Source: Tritrichomonas foetus
Taxonomy: Eukaryota > Parabasalia > Tritrichomonadida > Tritrichomonadidae
DNA length: 20,290 nucleotides
Direction of reading: 5' to 3'
Assembly: GCA_001839685.1 (NCBI GenBank)
Contig: MLAK01001426.1
Coordinates: 38,015 to 58,304, forward strand
The position numbers and the translations under genes were made by a program. The notes below the pieces were generated by a model. The model saw only the letters and a program-made list of their open reading frames with translations. It was not told the DNA's origin and searched no databases. Position 1 is the stretch's first letter; every line of letters begins with the position of its first letter. Shown in pieces: positions 1 to 7,668 of the stretch.

Positions 1-42
1 ATTGTTTGTGAGTTATCTAATATTGTTTGTGAGTTACATAAT
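1..42. repeat. 21-bp tandem repeat, two copies, at the window edge
   Basis: Positions 1-21 and 22-42 are two adjacent copies of a 21-bp unit beginning ATTGTTTGTGAGTTA. They differ only near the end of the unit (TCTAAT versus CATAAT). The array may continue left of the window. It lies beyond the 3' end of the coiled-coil gene. The remaining bases up to 195 are AT-rich 3' flank with no gene that I can support. Confidence 0.75.
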
Positions 43-195
43 TGGATATCCAATCAAAATTATACTCAAGATGACATAAGTTACATTCATCTTACTATGA
101 TAAAGAAAAATAAAACAAAAATGAATATAGAAAATAAACCATAAAACAGTATATTTAAAAAACATTAATACATAACTATGAGTCATTTCAGTTGT

Positions 196-3100
196 TCATC
201 CAGACAAATGCTGCCTAATTTCATCAAGCAATACTTGAACATCAGTGACATCATCAGTTAAATCTTCATTACAAATTAGGTAATAAAGTTCAATCAAAGC
301 AGATTTTACACTTTCATTTTCATTCAATAAATTATGATTTTCTTGTATTTTCTCTCTTAGTTCAACCATAACCGCTGTATCGATGTCGAAATTAGGATTC
401 TTTGCTTTTTTATTCAATTTATCTACAGTTTTTTCTAAGAATTCTGATTTAGCTTGCTCATTGAATAGTTGGATTTGTAAATCATATCCCCACCGTTGAA
501 CCGATTCAAAACTATTCCTAATTGCAGCGATTTCGTTTTGAAGGTTCTCAATTTCTTTAACTGGCTGATAATTACTGTGTTCATGCATCTTTAAACGTCT
601 TATTTTCGCTTTTAAATGCAAATTTCGAACATTCAGTTTTTGTGATTCGATTTGCATTTTAATTTTTTCTGATTTCGCGTCAAACAACATTTTTTTATCA
701 TCATTTTGAAGATTTGATTCAAGTTTTTGTCTCATTGTACGCAATTCTTCGATTAATAGATCATTTTTTGCTTTTTCTCGTCGAAATTGAAGAAGCAACT
801 CTGATTCATTTTTCGATTCTCTCAATAAAACTTGAAGTTTTGCATACAATTGATCTTTTTCGCGATGAAGCCTAGAATTTTCCAGATAAAGTGATTCATC
901 TTTTGATTTTTTAGTTATTCTTTTCGTTAAAGAGTCTTGTAAAGTTAATAAACGCGCAATTTCATCTTGATAGAAGATTTCTGCTTCTTCATACAATTGA
1001 ATTTGTTTACTTAAAAATGGATTTTCATCATTTTCAATTAAAGTTTGATCATTTTGTCGAATATCATTTTTAAGTGAAGCTACCATTTTTTTTAATTCAC
1101 TATTTTCATTTTCACTAATTTCTAATTTATTTCTTAAGTCTTCAATTGATTCAATTAATTGAATTTTTCCTTGTTCCATTTCCGCTAGTTCTTTTTTCAA
1201 ATTTTCTTGTTCAGCTTGAATTTCATTGTTTTCTTGATAGGCGACATCCAATTGAATCAATAAAGTTTGATAATCATCTTTCATTCTTTGCAATTCATCA
1301 AAAACCGTTTCGTTTTCTTTTTTGCGAGGTGAAACAGTTTCTTCTTTGACAATATTTCGAAAATCTGACTCTGATTTCCTTTTTGGTTTTAATTGGGTTC
1401 CTTTAATTTGAGATTTTTGCTCAACTTTCTTTTTAAATTCAAAAGATTTCTTCTTTTGAGGGATTTCTTGCTGCTTTTTCATACCTTCTTTATTCACATC
1501 ACCGTCATTATTCACACCACCAACATTACTCATATTACCATTATTATTAACAATACTGACACTACCATTAGTATTAGTGTTAGAATTATTATTGTTGTTA
1601 ATATTAGTATTAAAAGAGTTATTGATATTAGAACGAGCAGTATTAGAACTATTATGATGCGAGTTATTGTGATTAGAATGAATGTTATGGTTATTGTTAT
1701 TGGTTTGGCCGTCGTCAGAATTGCATGAAGAAATGTAGATCTCGATGTTTGGCTGAGGTGGTTCTGGAAGCGGTTTGGTTTTCAATGGGTTATTTAATTT
1801 TACATTAGTTTTGAGTGGTGCAGTTTTATTTCCTTTTAGTGAATTTGTTTTTGATACATTATTTCGAACTGAAGTGTTATTTAGACTTGAATTTAAAGTA
1901 TCATTCACATTTTTGATCATTTCAAGACCATTTTCCTTTATATGTGGGTTTATTCGTGCTGCTACTTCATTATCGCTTGAATAAGAAATTTGATCTTCAT
2001 TTTGATTTTCAATATAATCAAATCCTCTTTTTGGAGAAACTACTCCACTTTTTCGCCTCATCTGGTCAGTTGTTGGCGTTCTTTCCACTTTCCTAATGAT
2101 ATCTACTGCACGTTTTCGTCTGTTGTTTTGTGGAGTTCGTTCATTCACTCTGTCGATTTTCGTTCTTTGCTTTTTATAAACGGCAACAGGAGTTCCAGAT
2201 GATTCCGATTCGCTCGAATTGAATCGTTTTGATAAATCCTTGAATGATTCAGGCATATCTGAACCATCACTTAATTCAAGTGGCATGATCGACGATGTTT
2301 CATTTTCAATTGGACAATTCTGATTCATACTATTTCCACTCATCATCGGATGAGTTATCATGGAATCATTCGTCGTTGAACTGTTCATAGTCGAATTATT
2401 AGCGAATGAACTTTGAACACCATAATCATTACTTTGGTATTCATTAATATGATGTTCTTTAGCATTATAATTATTAACCCCATAATCATTAATTATTGAA
2501 CCATTTGCAAGTGAGTCATTCATCATTGAATCATTATTCATTGAGTCATTTGCCATTGAATCATTATTAATGGAATCATTGTTAAATGAATTATTATTGT
2601 TTAAGTTTGAATAATTAATAGATTGTGTTCTGTTGGAATTTTTTAAAATCGATCGGGTAATGATCGCATCACTATTTAAGGAGTTATTCAATTCAGATCG
2701 ATTATCACTATTTGGTGAAGGTGGCACAGAAGAGGGGATTTGGTAAATTCCAAATTCATCAATGAAAATATCAGGAACAGGAATTGTTGTAATAGGGAAT
2801 AGCTTTTTCAATTTCTTTTCAGCAACTGACATTTCCTTTTTAATTGCAGCAAAGTTGCTTTTTTGTTTTGGTAATTTATTAATTTCATCTAAGATATCTT
2901 CAATTAAGGCAATACATCTTCTATGTTGCATATCTGAAATAGATTTATCTTGTGCAGATTTTGTGAAATATGATTTGTATTTATGATTGTAATCATCTCG
3001 GACTCTTCGAATAGCTTTTCGATGTGACAATAAATTCTGAATATTTTTATCGTCAGACGCATCATCACCTTTAAAGTTTTCTAAAATCAATGCTTCAAGT

Positions 3101-3627
3101 TCATTTGTGGCTTTATTAATTTCTTTCTTAGCTTGACTATATTCCCGAAATAGAGGAGCAGATTTTGGCTCTTTATCATTAATCGTTTCTAAAATAATAT
3201 TTAATTCTTCAAACTTTTCTTTGATAAAATTTTCTGAGATATCCGTAATATACAATGATGAAAATGACCAAATTCGTGATCGGAATCCAAGCCACTCATT
3301 CCAAAAAGGATCGATATTGTGATTTAATGGCTGAGTTCCATCATAATCGATATTTAATAATGGAACAGAATCAGATAATGAATCAAAAAGTGACAAGGCT
3401 AGATCTTCGAGATCTGAGGGAAGCGGGCAACTCGTCAAATTATTTCGAATTTTGGTTAAAATTAAATCAATTTGTTCGGCAATTGGATTGAATAATTTGA
3501 CGCGTTTGTTTGGTTTTTTGGGACTGGGCGATCCAGATTCAGTTATAAACGAAGAATTTGGGCTTTCCATATCCAATTTTTGGGAATTTAACTTTTTGAT
3601 AAAAGTATAGAAAATAAAAATAATCAT
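196..3627 (-). CDS. Coiled-coil protein with Asn-rich repeat-bearing linkers, function unknown
   Basis: Not recognised as a known family. The longest reading is 1143 residues from the ATG at 3627. An internal ATG at 3570 (residue 20, MESPNSS) is equally plausible, because residues 1-19 are hydrophobic and unlike the polar Ser/Pro/Lys-rich stretch that follows. Residues about 42-280 are predicted helical, with conserved-looking WNEWLGFRSRIW. Residues 340-425 are low complexity with NDSM-type repeats. Residues 480-540 are basic, with several Ser/Thr-Pro sites and NRRKR, resembling a nuclear signal and proline-directed phosphorylation sites. Residues 641-710 are Asn/His/Ser-rich. Residues 770 to about 1120 form a long coiled coil of Glu/Lys/Leu heptads. 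This layout suggests a cytoskeletal, centrosomal or nuclear scaffold protein; that is inference only. It is head-to-tail with the next minus-strand gene across nearly 1 kb. Confidence 0.85.
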   Translation of the reverse strand: MIIFIFYTFIKKLNSQKLDMESPNSSFITESGSPSPKKPNKRVKLFNPIAEQIDLILTKIRNNLTSCPLPSDLEDLALSLFDSLSDSVPLLNIDYDGTQPLNHNIDPFWNEWLGFRSRIWSFSSLYITDISENFIKEKFEELNIILETINDKEPKSAPLFREYSQAKKEINKATNELEALILENFKGDDASDDKNIQNLLSHRKAIRRVRDDYNHKYKSYFTKSAQDKSISDMQHRRCIALIEDILDEINKLPKQKSNFAAIKKEMSVAEKKLKKLFPITTIPVPDIFIDEFGIYQIPSSVPPSPNSDNRSELNNSLNSDAIITRSILKNSNRTQSINYSNLNNNNSFNNDSINNDSMANDSMNNDSMMNDSLANGSIINDYGVNNYNAKEHHINEYQSNDYGVQSSFANNSTMNSSTTNDSMITHPMMSGNSMNQNCPIENETSSIMPLELSDGSDMPESFKDLSKRFNSSESESSGTPVAVYKKQRTKIDRVNERTPQNNRRKRAVDIIRKVERTPTTDQMRRKSGVVSPKRGFDYIENQNEDQISYSSDNEVAARINPHIKENGLEMIKNVNDTLNSSLNNTSVRNNVSKTNSLKGNKTAPLKTNVKLNNPLKTKPLPEPPQPNIEIYISSCNSDDGQTNNNNHNIHSNHNNSHHNSSNTARSNINNSFNTNINNNNNSNTNTNGSVSIVNNNGNMSNVGGVNNDGDVNKEGMKKQQEIPQKKKSFEFKKKVEQKSQIKGTQLKPKRKSESDFRNIVKEETVSPRKKENETVFDELQRMKDDYQTLLIQLDVAYQENNEIQAEQENLKKELAEMEQGKIQLIESIEDLRNKLEISENENSELKKMVASLKNDIRQNDQTLIENDENPFLSKQIQLYEEAEIFYQDEIARLLTLQDSLTKRITKKSKDESLYLENSRLHREKDQLYAKLQVLLRESKNESELLLQFRREKAKNDLLIEELRTMRQKLESNLQNDDKKMLFDAKSEKIKMQIESQKLNVRNLHLKAKIRRLKMHEHSNYQPVKEIENLQNEIAAIRNSFESVQRWGYDLQIQLFNEQAKSEFLEKTVDKLNKKAKNPNFDIDTAVMVELREKIQENHNLLNENESVKSALIELYYLICNEDLTDDVTDVQVLLDEIRQHLSG
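1516..1707 (-). repeat. Asn-rich low-complexity coding tract
   Basis: This stretch of the coiled-coil gene encodes residues 641-704, dominated by Asn with Ser, His and Thr. On the plus strand it reads as runs of ATT/GTT-type triplets. It separates the basic central region from the C-terminal coiled coil. Such AAT-rich tracts commonly expand by slippage and are poorly conserved. Confidence 0.8.
2506..2580 (-). repeat. NDSM-type tandem peptide repeat in the coding sequence
   Basis: Residues 350-374 of the coiled-coil protein are successive five-residue units of the form NDS(M/I/L)(N/A/M), continuing into NGSII and NDYGV. At DNA level they are imperfect 15-bp units containing TGAATCATT or TGAGTCATT on the plus strand. 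Looser copies (NDSM, NSTMN) recur at residues about 410-423. Confidence 0.75.
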
Positions 3628-3928
3628 AACAAAATTGTGCAGTACTAAAATGCCAATATCTCAATTCAAAAATTATATTATTTATTATTAACAAAGATAA
3701 ATCATATCTTCATTATTTATAATATGATAATTCATATAATTATGCATAATATCATGTAGTTGTATAAAAAACGTTTACTAAAAAAAATTGGTTTTCGCGA
3801 CGATCAAAATTCTTACAATAACTATCAAGTGAGTAATTATTAAAAAGTTTAATAAATAAACGTAATCTAATACAAAAAAATTGAATCAATACATTGAAAA
3901 AATAACTACACAATTTTTTTCCCAATTC

Positions 3929-3946
3929 TTGAATGACATCATTCAA
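3929..3946. repeat. Perfect 18-bp palindrome
   Basis: TTGAATGA and its exact complement TCATTCAA are separated by CA. It sits about 300 bp upstream of the coiled-coil gene start and reads the same on both strands apart from the central two bases. It could be a dimeric protein-binding site. The half-site TCATTC also resembles a trichomonad initiator on each strand. Confidence 0.5.
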
Positions 3947-4371
3947 CACTAATTCATCGTGAAAATGTTATAAAATAAGGATGAATACACAATTATATAA
4001 GCTGATTATATTATCATTATCATTTTATACAATGATATAGAATTTTATTTTAGAGCCAATGAATTCATAAAATCTTGCTATAATCAATCAAAAATCACAC
4101 ATAATTAAAATTTATAAATTATCTTTGTTATTGTCAATAAAACAACATAATATTTGATTTGAAATAATATTGGTTGTTATAATGAAAAAGATTGGATGTG
4201 ATAATAATTCTTTTTATTGATCTCATTTGTTATTACAAATCTAATATTTCTACAAACCAAAACATTTTTCTAAAATGATAAAAAAAAGTACATGCTGTTA
4301 TAAGGTGGTTGAAAAGTATGCATAAGTAAAGAAGGAAACTATGTTTGTAAATAATTAAACTTTAATTAAAA

Positions 4372-4566
4372 ATGTTTACTCTAAAAATTTTTTTTCATTT
4401 TACTTCACGAACTTTTCACACGATAAATTTCTTTTTGATCAATGTAAAAGATATACTATTACCAAATGTAAAGCCAGAAATTCAAATTCCCCTTTTAGAA
4501 TTGCCCCAACTTGGTCAGAGTCTTTTTCAAGTTTTGTCAGAAGTATATAACAAGATAGAACAATAA
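4372..4566 (+). CDS. Possible small ORF of 64 residues, doubtful
   Basis: The ATG at 4372 opens 64 codons ending in TAA. The last 35 residues (containing KPEIQIPLLELPQLGQ) have a more balanced amino-acid and base composition than the surrounding spacer, while the first 25 are Phe-rich and look like translated AT-rich DNA. It would converge on the Rab-like gene with 51 bp between the stops. It might be a small protein gene, a gene fragment or chance. I know of no homologue. Confidence 0.2.
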   Translation: MFTLKIFFHFTSRTFHTINFFLINVKDILLPNVKPEIQIPLLELPQLGQSLFQVLSEVYNKIEQ

Positions 4567-4617
4567 AACAAATAAAATCGAGAATGATTTATAAATGAAA
4601 ATATCAATACACACAGT

Positions 4618-5259
4618 TTAGAACAAATTCCCAAAAGTTGTTGCTCCCTTTGAGGCGGCTGCAAGCAGCACACCATAAGCATTTGTAAGATGCTTGGGCT
4701 CATTTCCCATCACGTGCCAAATGAGGTGCTTCACCACACTTTGCGCATATTCAGAATCTCGTGTCAGAATCTGAATCACTTCTTTAAAACCTCTTTCCTT
4801 AATCATCATTGTTGATGCTGCTTTTTCTTGCATCTTCTGGTTTTCTGACCTCTGGATTACAAAAATGGCTGGCATGGAATTTGATGGTGTTCGGGAATTA
4901 ATTTCTTTCCTCCAGCGGGTTAGAATTTGTACGTTGTCAATTGATGGCGATGATGTGATAAAAATGACACCATCTGCCCTTTCGTAAGCAAAAGTTGAAG
5001 ATGATGCTAATCTTGCTGCTGACGAAATTCGGGTTAGATTCACGCAAAGGACTTCGCTTCCCCACTGGACAGCAACTGTGGTCATTGACATGGCTGGGGG
5101 AATTGCGGAAAGCTGAGCGTCTGGAATTTTCGAGAGAAAGGCTTGAATGAATAGATTTGAATCATTTCCATCTGTCCCAAGAACGAGGAAATTTAGAATT
5201 CTACCAGGAACAATTTGCATTTTCGATAAAGAGCTTGTTTGTTGCTCATCAAAATCCAT
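4618..5259 (-). CDS. Rab-like pseudo-GTPase with degraded nucleotide-binding motifs
   Basis: The start is the ATG at 5259, giving 213 residues; the codon before it is TTG, not a start. The strand and helix order follows a Ras/Rab fold. Residues 23-27 (LNFLV) are beta-1, where the P-loop should follow; residues 96-110 (ADGVIFITSSPSIDN) match the Rab stretch after switch II; residues 130-138 (PAIFVIQRS) occupy the G4 strand. The signature residues are nevertheless gone. The P-loop reads GTDGNDSN instead of GxxxxGK(S/T), DxxGQ is absent, NKxD is replaced by QRSE, and no SAK is visible. The C-terminus GNLF has no prenylation cysteine. Trichomonads have very large Rab families, so a divergent non-binding member acting as a scaffold or adaptor is plausible. 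It lies 176 bp downstream of the BRO1 gene, on the same strand. Confidence 0.75.
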   Translation of the reverse strand: MDFDEQQTSSLSKMQIVPGRILNFLVLGTDGNDSNLFIQAFLSKIPDAQLSAIPPAMSMTTVAVQWGSEVLCVNLTRISSAARLASSSTFAYERADGVIFITSSPSIDNVQILTRWRKEINSRTPSNSMPAIFVIQRSENQKMQEKAASTMMIKERGFKEVIQILTRDSEYAQSVVKHLIWHVMGNEPKHLTNAYGVLLAAASKGATTFGNLF

Positions 5260-5435
5260 CAAAAATTTTGGCAGAAAAAAAATTCAATCAAAATAACAAT
5301 GGATGTTAACTTTTTCACAAGTTGTAAAATCATGATAAGTTTTTGTTGAAATCTTCTCGCGAGAATAGTGCAAATGAGTGAAAAAAGTGAAAAATGGTAT
5401 AGTTATTTCCTTTTATTGAGAATAAACAACGACGC

Positions 5436-7301
5436 TCACTGGAAGCGTTGCTCGATTTGGTCAAGTCGGTCATCGAGCGACTGGTAAAAGATGACAGCTT
5501 GTCCGATCATTGAATCAATTCCATCCTTCGTCACACCTGCAACTTGCCCGGCAGATGCAATGAACTTGTTTATGGTATCTGCGATTGTTCCATCAGATTG
5601 TGCAGCGATTTGGGCCTGTTGCGCATAACTGTCTATGATTTGGATAGCAGCGGGAATCCGCTGTTTCATTATCTGCATTCTCTGCATGATATTCGCCTTC
5701 ATATTATTCAACATTGCCCATGTTGGGAAGGTCTTCTCCATGCTATTCTGCTGCATTCCTTGTTGTGCATTTGGCGACATTCTTGGTTGCATATTTGGTG
5801 GCTGGTATTGGTTGAATTGTGGTGGAGCCGACGGATATCCTTGTGGTGGACCTTGTGGTTGTGCTTGCGGATAGGATGGAGGAGCACCAGACATTGGATT
5901 GAAGGCTGGTGGTCCTGAGCTAGAAAAGGTTGGTGGATTTCCCCCCATTGGCGTGAAAACTGGTGGAGAATTGCCTTGGAATCCAGATGGATTTCCAAAC
6001 TGCGGTGGTGGGGCATTTCCACTCATTGGAGTAAAAACTGGTGGTCCGCCAGCTGGATTTCCGAATTGTGGTGTGAAAACTGGAGGTGCCCCGCTTCCAT
6101 TTGATGGTGGTCCATTCATTGGAGTGAAGACTGGCGGTCCGCCAGATGGATCTTGATTTGGAGTTTGTGGATATCCTGGCTGGAATGGCGGCCCACCAGA
6201 TGGATCTTGATTTGGTGTTTGTGGATATCCTGGCTGGAATGGCGGCTGATGTGCATTTACAGGTGGTTGAGGTGAATTTGATGTTCCAGGAATAGACGGA
6301 ATGTTTGTTTCATAGCCTCCACCAACTGGTCCATTTGTGATGAAGATAAGAAGGTTTGGCGTTGGATCAACTGCTGGAAATGGTAGTTTGAATGGCTGTG
6401 GAAGATCAGGTGGGTCGTCTGGAACAAAAACGCTGTATATGCGCTTGTTGTCACTATCGGTCTTCATTTCGGCACTCTTTAAAGCAGTTGCTATGATTTT
6501 TGTTGCAGTTGCAACGTTGGATTGGGCACAGGTGATCTTTTCAAATCCGTTGATTAAACGAAGCCCACGACGATAGTAAGACAAACCTTTTCCGTATTCG
6601 GCTTTCCCAACTTGATCGTTTCCTGCCTCAAAGTAAATCAGCCCATTATAATATTTCACCATCGAATCTATGAATGGTGAAAAATATGTTCTTTGACTTT
6701 CGTTAAGCCTTCTTACTGCTGCTTCACATTCACGCAAGTAATTCAGAGTGACCAGCCCAACTCTTGTGATTTGTAACGAATTCTTCGAATTTTGAGCAGA
6801 TGAGAGGAACAAGAGCGAGTTGACATATTTATTGTACGATTCAATAAAGCCAATAAGCTCAGGCGTAAAGACTGGATGCGACAATTCGTTTGAAAGAAAT
6901 TTGAAATCTTCGATTAATGCATTTGTATCGCCGATGCAAGCTCTGATTTTTTTCAGTTCGTCGTTTGATGAAGCGTTTAAAGCGAGGATTTGATTTTGCA
7001 AATAAGAAATAAAATTCCAGAGCGTATTTGCCATTTCTGCATATGCGGTCTTTGAAGTGACTTGCTTGCTCGTCTGGAATGGATCGGTCCAAACTGTAAC
7101 GAGTGGAGAATTATCGAGCGCTTTTAGGACATTTAAATACTTGAAGAAACACTCTTCATCGGCATTTGCCGATTTTGTTTGGGCAGATAAAGTAAGAGCG
7201 GTACTGGCTTCCCCAGAGAGGAGTTTTGATAGTTCTTTGTCATTATCGGGGTTTGCTTTACTCGGTGGGAGTGGAACAAGGAGAAGAGATGTTGATGACA
7301 T
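5436..7301 (-). CDS. BRO1-domain protein (ALIX/Bro1-like) with proline-rich repeats
   Basis: The first ATG is at 7301 (MSSTSLLLVPLP), giving 621 residues; an in-frame TTG four codons earlier is not used here as a start. Residues 1 to about 315 fit a BRO1 domain: LLLVPLP at the start, a helical bundle in the middle, KAEYGKGLSYYRRGLRLING where BRO1 proteins have their regularly spaced Gly-Lys-Glu helix, then RIYSVFVPDDPPDLP, matching the usual IYxDxVPD...LP exit. Residues 330-515 are a Pro/Gly/Gln-rich linker with two 18-residue tandem copies and several PPVFTP units. Residues 525-621 are a helical tail. BRO1 proteins bind ESCRT-III CHMP4/Snf7 and act in endosomal sorting, budding and cytokinesis. 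The V domain of ALIX is not evident, so the linker plus short helical tail is unusual. Confidence 0.85.
   Translation of the reverse strand: MSSTSLLLVPLPPSKANPDNDKELSKLLSGEASTALTLSAQTKSANADEECFFKYLNVLKALDNSPLVTVWTDPFQTSKQVTSKTAYAEMANTLWNFISYLQNQILALNASSNDELKKIRACIGDTNALIEDFKFLSNELSHPVFTPELIGFIESYNKYVNSLLFLSSAQNSKNSLQITRVGLVTLNYLRECEAAVRRLNESQRTYFSPFIDSMVKYYNGLIYFEAGNDQVGKAEYGKGLSYYRRGLRLINGFEKITCAQSNVATATKIIATALKSAEMKTDSDNKRIYSVFVPDDPPDLPQPFKLPFPAVDPTPNLLIFITNGPVGGGYETNIPSIPGTSNSPQPPVNAHQPPFQPGYPQTPNQDPSGGPPFQPGYPQTPNQDPSGGPPVFTPMNGPPSNGSGAPPVFTPQFGNPAGGPPVFTPMSGNAPPPQFGNPSGFQGNSPPVFTPMGGNPPTFSSSGPPAFNPMSGAPPSYPQAQPQGPPQGYPSAPPQFNQYQPPNMQPRMSPNAQQGMQQNSMEKTFPTWAMLNNMKANIMQRMQIMKQRIPAAIQIIDSYAQQAQIAAQSDGTIADTINKFIASAGQVAGVTKDGIDSMIGQAVIFYQSLDDRLDQIEQRFQ
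6138..6245 (-). repeat. Two 54-bp tandem coding repeats in the BRO1 protein
   Basis: Positions 6192-6245 and 6138-6191 encode two identical copies of an 18-residue peptide, PPFQPGYPQTPNQDPSGG. The DNA copies are nearly identical, which indicates a recent in-frame duplication. Downstream (5900-6140), looser PPVFTP(M/Q) units recur about five times with Gly/Asn/Ser spacers. Confidence 0.85.
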
Positions 7302-7665
7302 TTTTTTGTTCAATATTTTGAATATTTTTTCTGAATAATTTGAGAAAAATGAAATGAGTATGATGTGAAAATTTTGTGAATTTTTTCAAAGGAAATTGAA
7401 TATCCAAGACAAAATAAAACTTTGAAAAAGCGATAGTTTTTTTTTTCACCGGAATTTTCACAAAATGAGAGAACGATTTCTCACAGAAGGTGTGAATATT
7501 ATTAATTTATGCCCACTCTTTTGAGGTGTAAAGATATATATAAACTTTGTATTCCCAAAAAATTCCATGAAAGTCTATTATTCATCACAGCGATCATTCG
7601 AATGAAATGTTATCTAAAAAAATCTACCTCAAAATGAACGATTAAAATGAATTCAAATTTCATTT
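7302..7665. promoter_or_regulatory. Divergent promoter region between the BRO1 and MED13-like genes
   Basis: This 364-bp spacer must carry both promoters. On the minus strand CTCATTTCATTTTTCTC (7342-7358) contains two overlapping TCATTT initiators about 50 bp upstream of the BRO1 ATG. On the plus strand TTTCATTT (7658-7665) abuts the MED13-like ATG. Two AACGAT hexamers (7472-7477 and 7637-7642) resemble the core of known trichomonad Myb recognition elements. No TATA box is placed for either gene. Confidence 0.5.
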
Positions 7666-7668
7666 ATG
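7658..7668 (+). promoter_or_regulatory. Initiator abutting the MED13-like start codon
   Basis: TTTCATTT followed at once by ATG fits the trichomonad initiator TCA(+1)Y(T/A). The A at 7662 would be the transcription start, leaving a four-base leader. Extremely short leaders are known in trichomonads. The match also supports this ATG over downstream ones. Confidence 0.5.

Larger units (their letters stand above)
3628..4617. other. Intergenic region of 990 bp, AT-rich
   Basis: This lies between two minus-strand genes, so it holds the 3' end of the Rab-like gene and the promoter of the coiled-coil gene. I see no RNA gene. It contains an 18-bp perfect palindrome at 3929-3946 and a weak 64-codon plus-strand ORF at 4372-4566, both listed separately. 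A minus-strand open frame at 3752-3949 has no ATG and looks like AT-rich noise. Confidence 0.7.

Noticed and set aside
1146..2202. Several Phe/Ile-rich plus-strand open frames across the coiled-coil gene
   Set aside because: They are antisense shadows of Asn/Glu/Lys-rich coding sequence, with no independent start signal.
3752..3949. Minus-strand open frame in the left spacer
   Set aside because: It opens without ATG and its composition matches random AT-rich sequence.
5544..6156. Plus-strand open frames within the BRO1 gene
   Set aside because: Gly/Trp/Cys-rich translations are the antisense of the proline-rich repeat; the minus-strand frame is clearly the gene.
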